Of a stretch of 64,000 nt of DNA, positions 10,720 through 20,486 are shown one piece after another. The notes below the pieces were generated by a model. That model was not told where the DNA came from. It saw only the letters and a program-made list of their open reading frames with translations, and searched no databases. This DNA comes from Phycisphaeraceae bacterium. GTDB taxonomy: Bacteria; Planctomycetota; Phycisphaerae; Phycisphaerales; UBA1924. Position 1 is the first letter of the stretch. Each line of letters begins with the position of its first letter. Made by a program: the position numbers and the translations under genes. The stretch covers positions 45,074-109,073 of the forward strand of contig JAHBXG010000011.1 of the NCBI GenBank assembly GCA_019636565.1, written 5' to 3'.

Positions 10720-12726
10720 CTACAAACGTGCGGAACGCGCGAAGACTGCCCATTCCACCACGAGCAAAGCCGAGGCGATTACCAGCGCCCACCACCACAA
10801 TTCCTGAGGCCGCACCACGCTCGTATTTGCTGCGATCGTCTGCGAACCGATCCGCAGCGAGTCGCTGGTGGCGACCTCACTCTCGTGGGAATTGAGAAGG
10901 TTGACGGCGATTGGAGGGAACCCCGGAGATGCAACGGGGGTGTAGACCCCGACCCGATCGAGCACGCCGAGCGTCATGCGTCGGACGGCATCGGCTGACG
11001 TGTTTTCGCTCTGCCCCGGTGCAAGGCGGGCCAAGACGGGGACCGGTCCGACGTAATCGGGTGGATTGCCGATTCCCTGAAAAATAACGGTTTGGGTCGT
11101 TACGAACTGTGTGCCGGCATTCTCAGCGCCCCGCGAGGTAAGCAGATCGGCGGCGGATTTGAGAAAGATCGGAAATCCTGCCTGCAGGGGCCAGTTGGAA
11201 TTCTCCAACGCAAAAGTCACGACCAATCGCCTGGGGCCATCGTCGGGCTTGCTCAACAGGATTAGCGGCCCGCGCTCGCTCCGGGCAAGCACATCGGCGT
11301 TCCTTCCTTGGAACGCGCGTTCGCCGTCGATCACAACACCGTCAAGCGTAATGTCGCGCAGAAACGGGCTTGAGCGCTGCCACGATTGAATCGGCCGCGC
11401 GTTCGCGATCTCGATGCTGGGGCCGAGTTCAAGACCGGGAACCCCGGCACCAAAACTCAGACTTGGCAGGCTCGGTGCAACGCGGGGTGAAACATTGTCG
11501 AAGACCACCAGGTCGTAGAACTTCAATTCGCCGCCCGCGACGAGTTCTTCGTAGCGACCCCGATCGACGCGGGTTGTGGCGCCGGGGCTCAGCTCCGCAA
11601 TCGCATCCGCAAGCAGGAAATCGGCCGTGAGCGCGGGAGAGGGTTCGCCCTCGAGGCGGGGTCCGGCGCCACGCTGCACCAGCAGAATTCGGAGAGGGGC
11701 GGCGCTGCGCAGGTTGATCGCGGCGGAATTGTCGCTCGAGAGCAGGTCTCGCTGATCATCAACCAGAAGAGAGACCATCGCCATGCCGCCCGCGGGCGCA
11801 GACACCGGGAAAACGACCCCGACTTCCCCCGGTTCTTGGGGCGTGGAACCGGGAACCAAAACGGCCCGGGTTTCAATCACGTTAGCGTCGACGGAAAGGC
11901 GAATCGGAACGGACCGCGCGGTCGTGCCCGCATTCTGCACTTTCGCAAATAGATGGACCACTTCCGGACGTTCCGCGTCGCGCCGGGCGGAGAGCACGAC
12001 GATTCCGAGATTGGACTTCTCAACTGCGGGGGCCGGTCCGCAACGGATCAGACGCACCGCGCCCCCCGGTGCGACAACTTCTCGCGTCCCATCGGCGAAG
12101 GAGCCATCGCTGAAGACCAGAACATCGACGCCCGCATCAAGCTGTTCAGAGGAACCCGCGCTGCCGAGCAGCGCTCTGGCGACTTGCATCGCTGCACCCA
12201 GATCGCCGGGCTGATCGGTCGGGGCAATCCGGTTGATCGCGGCGATTGCGCCGGCGGCATCGTTGGAGAACTCCCGGACGATCTCGGGTGCCGCCGCGAT
12301 CGATACGACCGCGAACCGGGTTAAGGCGGGTGCACGCTCGATCGTCTCGCGTGCGCGTTGCTTTGCTTCCTCAAGGCGCGAGATGCGCTCGGACCCGCGG
12401 ACCATGCCGTCCATCGCGCTCATCGAAGCAGAGCGATCGATAAGCAGGAGCAACGTGCCCGCCCCCGCGCCGGACGTGAAAATGGCCGGCCGCCCCACCG
12501 CTGCGATGAGCGCCATGGCAATGAGCAGATGCAGCAGCATGAGCCAACTCGGACGCGGGGGCGCAAGCGGAACATTTACCTGCACGTCCGTCGCGGCCTC
12601 GGGCCAAAGCATGATCGAACTGACCCGCAGGGGCCGTCTGCGCAACTTCAGAAGGTACATAGCAAAGAGCGCGGGCAACACCAGTGCCGCGGCCACAAGC
12701 GCTGATGTCGGAGCCAGAAACGTCAT
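10720..12726 (-). CDS. BatA-like VWA-domain membrane protein
   Basis: Membrane protein with a BatA N-terminus: a first hydrophobic helix (residues about 5-25), basic LKLRRRPLRVSS, then a second helix near 60-80. A von Willebrand A domain follows, with MIDAS motif DRSASMS, a downstream VFSDGS strand, a long beta-rich middle, and a final transmembrane helix (WWWALVIASALLVVEWA). Such proteins usually pair with MoxR ATPases; the window's moxR is on the opposite strand 3.4 kb away, so this is a split arrangement. It lies 53 bp upstream of the phosphatase gene and 9 bp downstream of rlmE, suggesting one minus-strand transcript. Confidence 0.85.
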   Translation of the reverse strand: MTFLAPTSALVAAALVLPALFAMYLLKLRRRPLRVSSIMLWPEAATDVQVNVPLAPPRPSWLMLLHLLIAMALIAAVGRPAIFTSGAGAGTLLLLIDRSASMSAMDGMVRGSERISRLEEAKQRARETIERAPALTRFAVVSIAAAPEIVREFSNDAAGAIAAINRIAPTDQPGDLGAAMQVARALLGSAGSSEQLDAGVDVLVFSDGSFADGTREVVAPGGAVRLIRCGPAPAVEKSNLGIVVLSARRDAERPEVVHLFAKVQNAGTTARSVPIRLSVDANVIETRAVLVPGSTPQEPGEVGVVFPVSAPAGGMAMVSLLVDDQRDLLSSDNSAAINLRSAAPLRILLVQRGAGPRLEGEPSPALTADFLLADAIAELSPGATTRVDRGRYEELVAGGELKFYDLVVFDNVSPRVAPSLPSLSFGAGVPGLELGPSIEIANARPIQSWQRSSPFLRDITLDGVVIDGERAFQGRNADVLARSERGPLILLSKPDDGPRRLVVTFALENSNWPLQAGFPIFLKSAADLLTSRGAENAGTQFVTTQTVIFQGIGNPPDYVGPVPVLARLAPGQSENTSADAVRRMTLGVLDRVGVYTPVASPGFPPIAVNLLNSHESEVATSDSLRIGSQTIAANTSVVRPQELWWWALVIASALLVVEWAVFARSARL

Positions 12727-12735
12727 CGTCAGACG

Positions 12736-13383
12736 CTAGGGTCGCCCCCAACCGGGGGGTGGCTTTGGAGGCGGTGTGATCGGGACGGAAACGGTTCCCT
12801 TGTACCCCTCCGCCACGATGAAGATTTCGCGCGACGCATCGCGGCTGGCCTTGGGCTTGAGCCCCTTTGCCCTGGAAAACAGCCGCTGGCAATCCTTCAG
12901 CAATTCGGAGTAGCCGCTGCCTTCAAGGACTTTCATCACGCAAGCCCCGCGGGGCGCGAGCAGCGCCGGCAGCAGTTCGAGCACGCGCCGGCAGAGGCGG
13001 ACAGACAGTGCATCGTCGCCGTGTCCGCTGGTGTTGGGGGCCATATCGCTGAGCACGATGTCAAATTTGGCATCGGGATCCGGCAGTAGCGCCGTCGGAT
13101 CGGTCTTGAAAATATCCCCCTCGATGGTCCGCACGTTGGGCGCGATTTCCTGGGCGACAGGTTGCAGATCGATGCCGACCACCAGACCCTTAGGCCCCAC
13201 GATCTGGCTTGCAACCTGAAGCCAGCTTCCCGGAGCGCATCCAAGATCGACCACGCTCTTGCCCGCGCGGAGCAGATGGTGGCGCTCCTGGATCTCCTTC
13301 AGTTTGTACGCGGATCGCGCAAGGTAGCCTTCGGCCTTGGCCTTCTTGAAGTACTCGTCGTGCAGGATGCGGCGTTGCGCCAT
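12736..13383 (-). CDS. rlmE: 23S rRNA 2'-O-methyltransferase RlmE (FtsJ/RrmJ)
   Basis: Methylates the 2'-O of U2552 (E. coli numbering) in the 23S rRNA A-loop, using SAM. It shows SAYKLKEI (catalytic Lys), SAM-binding VVDLGCAPGSW, VLSDMAPNTSGH (catalytic Asp), CVMKVLEG (Lys) and REIFIVAEGYK (Glu), which together make the K-D-K-E tetrad. The 215 aa length is typical. The tail is proline-rich. It begins 4 bp after the iscX-like stop, so it is translated from the ferredoxin-iscX-rlmE cluster. Confidence 0.95.
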   Translation of the reverse strand: MAQRRILHDEYFKKAKAEGYLARSAYKLKEIQERHHLLRAGKSVVDLGCAPGSWLQVASQIVGPKGLVVGIDLQPVAQEIAPNVRTIEGDIFKTDPTALLPDPDAKFDIVLSDMAPNTSGHGDDALSVRLCRRVLELLPALLAPRGACVMKVLEGSGYSELLKDCQRLFSRAKGLKPKASRDASREIFIVAEGYKGTVSVPITPPPKPPPGWGRP

Positions 13384-13387
13384 CGGT

Positions 13388-13627
13388 TCAGTCTTCTTCG
13401 TCTTCGCGTCGATCCGCTCGCTCTTCCATCCAATGACGCTGGATCTCTTCGAGTATGCGCTCGTTCGACGGGTGTCCCGGTTCTTCCTTGAAGCCGGGGA
13501 GAGAAACGACGAGTTGCCGCAACTCAGGAAAACCGATGCGAGTCGGGTCCTTGTCGGGAAGGCGATCGGCGAGTTCTTCGCCGATGCGCCGCACTTCGAG
13601 CCAGCCGAATGTTTTGCTCACACCCAT
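13388..13627 (-). CDS. iscX: IscX-like iron-sulfur assembly adaptor
   Basis: 79 aa protein matching IscX (YfhJ), a small acidic protein that modulates cysteine desulfurase IscS in Fe-S cluster assembly. Recognisable elements are FGWLEVRRIGEELADRLPD, the DPTRIGF strand, a FPELRQLVVSLPGF segment, and SNERILEEIQRHWMEE near the end, in the same order as E. coli IscX (66 aa). Met at 13627 was chosen; a start at 13639 adds four residues. The gene sits 25 bp downstream of the Isc-type ferredoxin, the same order as fdx-iscX in E. coli, though no iscS or iscU is here. Confidence 0.85.
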   Translation of the reverse strand: MGVSKTFGWLEVRRIGEELADRLPDKDPTRIGFPELRQLVVSLPGFKEEPGHPSNERILEEIQRHWMEERADRREDEED

Positions 13628-13652
13628 CGCTGCGATCATCCTCGAACAGGGG

Positions 13653-14048
13653 CTAGTGCGGCACTTCCTTGACCGCGTTGCGGTTCCACGCCGGCACGCG
13701 GACAACGATCGGTCCCTCGCCGATGATCTCGCACTGGCAACTCAGGCGGCTGTTTCGCGAAAGCCCCGGGGCCTCCTCGACTCGATCTTCTTCCGCTTCT
13801 GTTGATTCGGTGAGCGACTTCATCCCCTGTTCGACGTGGACATGACAGGTGGAGCAGGCGCAGACCCCGCCGCAGGCGTGCTCGATGTTGATGCCATTTT
13901 CGAGAGCCAATTCCAGCAGCGTGCGGGATTTTGGCGCCATCAGGTTCATTTCGGGGCTGGATGCGCCCATGCCCTCCGGATCTTCCAGAAGGAATTTCAC
14001 GGCGACGGTTGCCGGATGCTTGGATGTGTCAATCTCGCGGATGTGCAT
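13653..14048 (-). CDS. fdx: [2Fe-2S] ferredoxin, Isc (adrenodoxin) type
   Basis: Electron carrier that supplies electrons for Fe-S cluster assembly. The cluster-binding loop HACGGVCACSTCHVHV has the C-x5-C-x2-C spacing plus the extra cysteine typical of Isc ferredoxins; the fourth ligand is in SRLSCQCEI. The 131 aa length is about 20 residues longer than E. coli Fdx, with a distinct N-terminus before KSRTLLELALENGINIEHAC. First gene of the ferredoxin-iscX-rlmE cluster, divergent from the glycosyltransferase gene with 62 bp between them. Confidence 0.92.
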   Translation of the reverse strand: MHIREIDTSKHPATVAVKFLLEDPEGMGASSPEMNLMAPKSRTLLELALENGINIEHACGGVCACSTCHVHVEQGMKSLTESTEAEEDRVEEAPGLSRNSRLSCQCEIIGEGPIVVRVPAWNRNAVKEVPH

Positions 14049-14110
14049 GTCGGTCCCTTGAGTATGCCGAACTATAAGCGCTGGGGACTTCGCTCCTACC
14101 CTTCCCGTTC

Positions 14111-14962
14111 ATGCTGGTGAAACCGGCCCCATCTTCTTCCCGAATGCTCGATCTGTCTGTTGTGACTCCTGCGCACAACGAGCAGGAAAACCTCGAAGCT
14201 CTTGCTTCGCAGGTGCAGAAGGCGCTCTCGCCGCTTGGGATTTCGTGGGAACTGGTGATTGTGGACGACGGCAGCACCGATCGCACTCGCGCGAATCTGA
14301 AGGATCTCGCTTCCAGTCGCGTCTGGCTTCGCCCCGTGGCGATGAGCCAAACTCCTCCGGGGAAAGGCAATGGCCAATCCGCCGCGTTCCATGCCGGCAT
14401 CCGGGCATCAAAAGGTCGGCTCATCGCAACGATGGATGCGGACCTTCAGAATGACCCCGCCGATCTGCCCATGATGCTCCGCAAGATGACCGAATCCGGC
14501 GCGGACCTGGTGCAGGGAGATCGCTCACACGCCCGCCGCGACAATGTCATTCGCAAGGTCGGTTCCTGGGTCGGCCGAACATTTCGGCGCATGCTGCTCG
14601 GCGATCGCGTCCGCGACACCGGCTGCTCGCTCCGGATCATGAAGCGTGAATTCGCGCTCGCACTTCCTCTCGAACTCCGGGGGATGCACCGCTTTGTGCC
14701 AGTCACAATCCGCGATCTTGGGGGAAAGGTCGTCGAGGTTCCGGTGAACCACCGCCCGCGCCACGCCGGCGAGACCAAGTACGGTCTTGGAATCACCAAG
14801 CGGGCAATTCCGGGCCTGATCGACCTCTTCGCGGTGCGGTATTTCCGCTCGCGCCGGCGCAGCGTGGAATCCATCGAATTCGCGCCGCCCGCCGCGCAGG
14901 CCAATTCGCAGCCTGCAAGCACGCCCGCGCACGAGTCGCAGCATGCGGAGATTCACGCTTGA
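14111..14962 (+). CDS. Family 2 glycosyltransferase, dolichyl/undecaprenyl-phosphate sugar synthase type
   Basis: GT-A fold enzyme that transfers a sugar from a nucleotide sugar, probably to a polyprenyl phosphate. It shows LSVVTPAHNEQENL, VDDGSTDRT, a metal-binding ATMDADLQNDP (DxD) motif, and VRDTGCSLRIMKR. It has no C-terminal membrane helices, so it resembles soluble DPM1 rather than ArnC. The start could be 14111 or 14144 (MLDLSVV); neither has a clear ribosome site. The stop overlaps the TTG start of the next gene (TTGA), so the two are translationally coupled and probably act together in lipid or envelope glycan modification. Confidence 0.9.
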   Translation: MLVKPAPSSSRMLDLSVVTPAHNEQENLEALASQVQKALSPLGISWELVIVDDGSTDRTRANLKDLASSRVWLRPVAMSQTPPGKGNGQSAAFHAGIRASKGRLIATMDADLQNDPADLPMMLRKMTESGADLVQGDRSHARRDNVIRKVGSWVGRTFRRMLLGDRVRDTGCSLRIMKREFALALPLELRGMHRFVPVTIRDLGGKVVEVPVNHRPRHAGETKYGLGITKRAIPGLIDLFAVRYFRSRRRSVESIEFAPPAAQANSQPASTPAHESQHAEIHA

Positions 14963-15648
14963 ACCCGGCCCCAAAGGGTCGCTTCAAGTGGGAACCGGCC
15001 GCCTTGATGGCGCTGCTCATCGGAATCGGCTTCTGGCTGGTAATGAATCCATCGGGCAATAAAGCGCATCCCCGCAAGGATTCGCTCACGAGCGAAATTC
15101 GCATCGGCGATACGCGTGGAGTGGTCGAGGTAACCGGCGACTCGCCGGAATCGCAGAAGTTTCGCGTGCTTACCCGCGAAGGATTCGAATCTCCCGAACT
15201 CTCCCGACCCGAATTCGAGGCGGTCTTCGGCGCCGCCGTCGCGACGCAGGTCGCCGACGGACGGGCCAACTTCCTGTTCCGCTTCTTGAACATCACAAGC
15301 TGGGCCAGCCTCGTCTGGATCGCGATCGGGTTCGGCGGCCAACTCATGTTCAGCGGCCGCATGTTCCTTCAGTGGCTCATCAGCGAACGTCACAAGGTGA
15401 GCATCATCACCCCGGCGTTCTGGTGGTTCAGCCTGCTCGGCGGAATCTGCCTGTTCACCTACTTCGTCTGGCGACAGGACGCCGTGGGAGTGCTCGGTCA
15501 ATCGTCCGGAATTGTTATCTACGCACGAAATTTGCGCCTCATCGCCAAGCAGAAGCGACGCGAGGCCGCGGCAAGCCAAACGACAGCCACCGAAGCCGAC
15601 TCCTCGCCCGACGAGCCGGAACGGTCGCGGGCGGGGTCGCTATCCTGA
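14959..15648 (+). CDS. Membrane protein with lipid-A-disaccharide synthase N-terminal-like (LAB-N) domain
   Basis: 229 aa membrane protein. A first helix (residues about 12-28) is followed by a periplasmic segment of about 80 residues, then a LAB-N module with SGRMFLQWLISERHKVS, FWWFSLLGGICLFTYFVWRQ and ARNLRLI. Such modules are found alone next to GT2 genes and in some LpxB proteins. The start is TTG at 14959 within the preceding stop. The charged tail is disordered. Inference: it transports or presents the glycolipid product of the adjacent glycosyltransferase. Confidence 0.8.
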   Translation: MNPAPKGRFKWEPAALMALLIGIGFWLVMNPSGNKAHPRKDSLTSEIRIGDTRGVVEVTGDSPESQKFRVLTREGFESPELSRPEFEAVFGAAVATQVADGRANFLFRFLNITSWASLVWIAIGFGGQLMFSGRMFLQWLISERHKVSIITPAFWWFSLLGGICLFTYFVWRQDAVGVLGQSSGIVIYARNLRLIAKQKRREAAASQTTATEADSSPDEPERSRAGSLS

Positions 15649-15765
15649 TCGTTCCGGCGATGGCCGGCGTGGCCGTGAACAGGGCGGCAGCGTGATCCGA
15701 ACGAGCAAGTGGTGAGTCCAATCGCGCGAAAAAGCGCCACGGCTTTTTTTGGTTCTGAATCCACC

Positions 15766-16404
15766 ATGCAGGTCCTCCTCGACGACCAGCCTCTTTCGAT
15801 CGATCGACCGACCCTGGCTGCCGCGCTGCGCTCGGCACAGGAAGCGGCAAGGGCGCGAGGGCGCATCATCGTGGAGGCGTTCGCGGATGGCACTCAGATC
15901 TCCGACGAGCTGCTATCCAGCCCGAGCGATGACCCGGTCAACATCCAGAATCTCGCGATGCGGAGCGCAGAACCCCGTTCGCTGGTGAGCTTCACGCTCA
16001 TGGACGCCGCCGATGCACTCACGCATGTCGCCGAAGATCACGACCGCGTGGGCCGCGACATTCAGGCGGGCAAGACGCAGGCGGCGCTTGGCAAACTCGG
16101 AGAATCGATAGCGACCTGGCAAGCGGTCTGCGACATCCTGAACAAGGGCGCTGCGCTGTTAAACATGGATCTGGATTCGCTGACCCTGCCCGATGGCGAC
16201 CCCACGCCGCTCTCGGGCCGATTCTCAGCGATGCTGGAGCGGCTGGGAAGCATCCGCACGGCTCTCGAATCGCAGGATTTTTCCGCGCTCTCCGACATTC
16301 TGCTGTACGACATGGCGCCGTTGGCACGCCAGTGGTCGCAAACACTCCACTCGATCGCGGACATGGTGCGAGATGGGCGCATCGGTGCGGAGGCGCCGCT
16401 GTAA
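15766..16404 (+). CDS. Unknown helical cytoplasmic protein
   Basis: 212 aa from ATG 15766 (MQVLLDDQPLSIDRPTL); an in-frame GTG at 15709 was rejected because the added residues look non-coding. I do not recognise the family. The first 60 residues look like an alpha/beta unit (IIVEAFADGTQISD), and the remainder is predominantly amphipathic helix, including LGESIATWQAVCDILNKG and LLYDMAPLARQWSQTL. No signal peptide or membrane segment. It is followed after 31 bp by another unknown gene, probably in one transcript. Confidence 0.7.
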   Translation: MQVLLDDQPLSIDRPTLAAALRSAQEAARARGRIIVEAFADGTQISDELLSSPSDDPVNIQNLAMRSAEPRSLVSFTLMDAADALTHVAEDHDRVGRDIQAGKTQAALGKLGESIATWQAVCDILNKGAALLNMDLDSLTLPDGDPTPLSGRFSAMLERLGSIRTALESQDFSALSDILLYDMAPLARQWSQTLHSIADMVRDGRIGAEAPL

Positions 16405-16435
16405 AGCAAAGGACAGATACGACACGCTTCATTTC

Positions 16436-17194
16436 ATGGCCAAGGATGTATCCAACCCGATCGACCGCCTGATGGAGCAGGCCAGCCAGGCGCTGATTGA
16501 GACCGAGTATTTCACCGTCGTCAAGCTCTCGGTGCGCGCGCTCGAACGCGCTCGCCACGCCGAAGACTTTGAGCGGATGGCGCGGATTCTGTTACCTCTG
16601 CAGGAAGCACGCCGTCAGATCCGCCAGATCGCATGCGACGCCGGTCCTCGCACGATCCTGACGTCGCGGCCAAAGCCGTCCGAACTCCGCCCGGGTTTGT
16701 ATCTCGCACAGCCCCCCATCGTCGCCGTCGAGGCACGCGATATCCGCGAAACAGCGGATTCAAAATCGGTGCCCACGCTGCTCCTGTGCCGCGAGCCGAT
16801 GACGCGCGCGGGCAAGTGGCCGATCGCGGCCGTCACCAAGGGCGGGCTCATCGACACCGTCACGGTGCGCGTGCAAGTTGCGCCGCCGGCCGGTGTTGTC
16901 GCAATGCACGATCAACCCGGCTCCGGGCCGACTCGCGACAATTCGTCAGAACCTCCCGATGTCGAATGGTTCACGGCCACAGCCGAGGCGCTCGGAGATG
17001 CGGCAATCACCCGCGTGAACGCAACAATGCCGGCCTCTTGGCGCGTCGATGAACTGATGCTGTACCTCGACGCCATTCCGGAGCACGAGAAACTGCATCA
17101 ACGCCTGTCAGAAGCGTGCCGCGATGCAGCGCGCGAAGGACCCGCGCCCGAACCCCGCCGTTGGGTCGTCGCGGAAAATCCATACTCGTTCTGA
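16436..17194 (+). CDS. Unknown protein with short helical repeat N-terminus
   Basis: 252 aa from ATG 16436. The N-terminal 70 residues (NPIDRLMEQASQALIETEYF, then VVKLSVRALERARHAEDFE) look like one or two TPR-type helix pairs. The middle is a beta-rich domain (IVAVEARDIRETADS, PTLLLCREP, WPIAAVTKGGLIDTVTVRVQ), and the C-terminal part is a helical region with DELMLYLDAIPEHEKLHQRL. No known enzyme motif. It follows the unknown gene at 15766 by 31 bp and ends 10 bp before the convergent glycine-zipper gene. Confidence 0.75.
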   Translation: MAKDVSNPIDRLMEQASQALIETEYFTVVKLSVRALERARHAEDFERMARILLPLQEARRQIRQIACDAGPRTILTSRPKPSELRPGLYLAQPPIVAVEARDIRETADSKSVPTLLLCREPMTRAGKWPIAAVTKGGLIDTVTVRVQVAPPAGVVAMHDQPGSGPTRDNSSEPPDVEWFTATAEALGDAAITRVNATMPASWRVDELMLYLDAIPEHEKLHQRLSEACRDAAREGPAPEPRRWVVAENPYSF

Positions 17195-17204
17195 CCGCCG
17201 ATCG

Positions 17205-17474
17205 TCACTCGCCATTGGAGCGGCGTTGATTCTGATCGCCAATGACTACGCCACCCAGAGCGCCCGCCGCGGCACCGATCGCCGCTCCCGTGCCCATGTG
17301 GCCGAACGCGCTGCCGATCGCCATTCCAGCCAACGCGCCCAAGCCGGCACCCGACAGCCCGCCCTCCAGCGCGTTGTTGCAGCCCGCGCTGCCAAGCGTG
17401 AGCGCCCCGGCAATCGCGACAGCGCTCAACCCAGAACGATTGAACCGACCTTTTTCTCTCGTTGCTGCCAACAT
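17205..17474 (-). CDS. Glycine-zipper lipoprotein
   Basis: 89 aa. A basic N-terminus and hydrophobic segment end in GSAGC, a probable lipobox. A glycine-zipper stretch follows (GLGALAGMAIGSAFGHMG, then GAAIGAAAGALGGVVIGD), as in YMGG/SlyB-like outer-membrane lipoproteins that pack by Gly-x3-Gly helices. AGGAG lies 6 nt upstream of the ATG, and a near-consensus promoter is present (17547-17575). Monocistronic by layout. Confidence 0.8.
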   Translation of the reverse strand: MLAATREKGRFNRSGLSAVAIAGALTLGSAGCNNALEGGLSGAGLGALAGMAIGSAFGHMGTGAAIGAAAGALGGVVIGDQNQRRSNGE

Positions 17475-17546
17475 GGCTCGCTCCTAAACCGCTGACTTCC
17501 AAAGGGTTCCGGCACAAACGGACCGCACCCACGAAAGTTAGTCGTC

Positions 17547-17575
17547 ATTATACATACGGAGCCTTGCGGGTGCAA
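17547..17575 (-). promoter_or_regulatory. Sigma-70-type promoter for the glycine-zipper gene
   Basis: Read on the minus strand: TTGCAC (17575-17570), 17 nt spacer, TATAAT (17552-17547). The expected start lies near 17540, giving a leader of about 66 nt before the ATG at 17474. It is one of few clear consensus promoters in this GC-rich window. Sequence match only. Confidence 0.65.
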
Positions 17576-17650
17576 GTTCTACTGAAGCGCCGAAAATTGG
17601 TTATCGGTCCATTCCGCCTGCGGCAATGCTCTTGGGACCAAATCAATGGC

Positions 17651-18361
17651 CTAATTGGGCGTGTAGCCGCGCGGATATTTTTCGCCCACCTGGGGCAGAG
17701 CCATCCGAATGAGCCGGTCGAGATTCTTCAGTTCAACATCGACGATCCGGGCCCGGGCATCAGGGTCGCCCTCTTCGAGCAGGCAGTAGCGCTTTTCCTT
17801 GTCCTCCACGAGGGTGAAGGAGATCAGTTCCAGAAGCGCAGTGGTCGGGATGTCGTCATCGCGGACAAACTCAAGCAACGTGTCGGCCTGTGCAAGACGC
17901 TTGAGCGTGCCGTGATCCAGTCGAGTCTCGAGCACGGTGCGCAGACGTGTGAGGAGCGGGGTTTCATCCTGCGAGAGACCGATGGGTTCCAGCATGGCTT
18001 CGCGATACAACCGGTCTTCCGAGGCCGGAACCTCGCTGATCACGCGGGCGCGGCAGACACCCCGGAGCACCAAGTTGTAACGGCCGTCCGGAAGTTTTTC
18101 GTGCTGCGCGATGTGCCCGATGCACGCCGCGGGCCGGACGGGCGGGCGACCGTGGTATTCCTGCTTCCAGCGCTTGCCCTGAAAGACCGCCATGGCGATC
18201 TGCCCCGCGCCATCGAGCGCGTCGCTCACCATCTGGCGATAGCGCGGCTCGAAGATGTGGAGAGGCAGCACCTGCTGCGGAAGCAGCGTGACCTGATCCA
18301 GCGGGAACAGCGGCAAGGCCCGCGAGAAGTTCACCTGAATCGTGTTGTCTTCCGTCGTCAT
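17651..18361 (-). CDS. LON substrate-binding-domain protein
   Basis: 236 aa stand-alone homologue of the N-terminal domain of Lon protease. Near the N-terminus are ALPLFPLDQVTLLPQQVLPLH (split here across the domain start) and IFEPRYRQMV, followed by a beta-barrel segment and a helical C-terminal part. No ATPase or protease domain is present. Such proteins are widespread and poorly understood. It lies 12 bp downstream of the YhaM-like gene, probably in the same operon. Confidence 0.88.
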   Translation of the reverse strand: MTTEDNTIQVNFSRALPLFPLDQVTLLPQQVLPLHIFEPRYRQMVSDALDGAGQIAMAVFQGKRWKQEYHGRPPVRPAACIGHIAQHEKLPDGRYNLVLRGVCRARVISEVPASEDRLYREAMLEPIGLSQDETPLLTRLRTVLETRLDHGTLKRLAQADTLLEFVRDDDIPTTALLELISFTLVEDKEKRYCLLEEGDPDARARIVDVELKNLDRLIRMALPQVGEKYPRGYTPN

Positions 18362-18373
18362 GGCGGGGTCCGC

Positions 18374-19405
<1,032 letters not shown>

Positions 19406-19463
19406 GATCTGCTCGATGGACGTTCCGTGGCGACGCGGCGTTCACGCCGCGCCAAGGCCAATT

Positions 19464-20486
19464 CTATCGAGCCTCGACCGGCGGCGCATCGGTGATCGGA
19501 TTGCCCGATACCTCGGTTCCTTGCGAGAGATCCCATACCGCGCGGCACTCGCCGCAAGTAACGGCGCTCGTGTCGGTTCCGTCCACCACGCCCAACTCCG
19601 CTCCGCAGCCGGGGCATAGTCCTGCAGCTTTCAGCAATTCGGCTCGCCTGGCTCCCGATCGCCCGATATCGCTCCCGATAATCGCGAATGCGCCGATGAT
19701 CCAGACAACCAGCCCCAGCGCCTGGAGACCCTGCATCACTCCGATTCCGCTCAAGGGTCTGGTCGCAAAGTCTGTGATGATGGCGATCATCAGCGGAAGC
19801 ACCAGCGAAGCGAACAGAATCCGCTTCCAAAGGCCTTTGAATCGGAGTTTGTCGATGCATGCTGAGAGCCGCGCACGGTGCGTGCCGCCCGCGCGGCTCC
19901 GCAGCGCCGTGAGATCCGAGAATCGCGCGAGCGCGACGCTTTTTCCCCTGTCGTCCTGAAATGCCATCGAGCTATACAGCATCGCCTGCGATCGCAGAAT
20001 CGTTCGGAAACTCGGCGCTTCGCGAGATTCAGCCGTCTCGTCCGCTTCAACACGATGAATCCGCGATCGCAGCCACGTTGCGCCGCACTCGGTGCATCGA
20101 ATCAGCGGCGCCGTCGAGTTCGTCTCGTCTGCCCCGCGAACGACGCCCGCCAGGTTGTACGCGCAGCAAGGGCAGACCCCCTCGTCGAGATACGCATCCG
20201 CAATCTCCGGGGCTCGCGTCGCCAGCTTGCGAAAATCCCTCTTGGTCAGCACCAGCATCGCGGTCATCGTTACCAAAGCGCCCGCCCCGGCGAAGAGCGG
20301 CAAGGGAATTCCTTTCGAACCAAGCCACAGGATCGCGAACGGCATCGCAATCGCCATCGGGATGACCAAAACGATCACGCGGACCGTCAGTTTCCAAAAA
20401 CTAGTGATCTCGCTGTAGACAAGATGCGCCTTGTCCCGGACCCGGTTCAGGCGAATGGTCCCCGATGGCTGCGCCCGCATCGGCAT
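19464..20486 (-). CDS. Double zinc-ribbon membrane protein, unknown role
   Basis: About 340 aa from ATG 20486; a TTG at 20585 would give 373 aa and cannot be excluded. Two hydrophobic segments (VRVIVLVIPMAIAMPFAILW and a second directly after) precede a zinc ribbon CPCCAYNLAGV with partner RCTECG. A second hydrophobic pair follows, then a second ribbon LCPGCG with TCGEC. Four membrane segments in all. The CPxCxYxLxG signature recurs in the genes at 62303 and 63039. No enzymatic motif. Confidence 0.72.
   Translation of the reverse strand: MPMRAQPSGTIRLNRVRDKAHLVYSEITSFWKLTVRVIVLVIPMAIAMPFAILWLGSKGIPLPLFAGAGALVTMTAMLVLTKRDFRKLATRAPEIADAYLDEGVCPCCAYNLAGVVRGADETNSTAPLIRCTECGATWLRSRIHRVEADETAESREAPSFRTILRSQAMLYSSMAFQDDRGKSVALARFSDLTALRSRAGGTHRARLSACIDKLRFKGLWKRILFASLVLPLMIAIITDFATRPLSGIGVMQGLQALGLVVWIIGAFAIIGSDIGRSGARRAELLKAAGLCPGCGAELGVVDGTDTSAVTCGECRAVWDLSQGTEVSGNPITDAPPVEAR

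Noticed and set aside
15735..15750. GCGC-GAAAAA-GCGC followed by a T-run before 15766
   Set aside because: Stem is only 4 bp and does not adjoin the T-run; not a convincing terminator.
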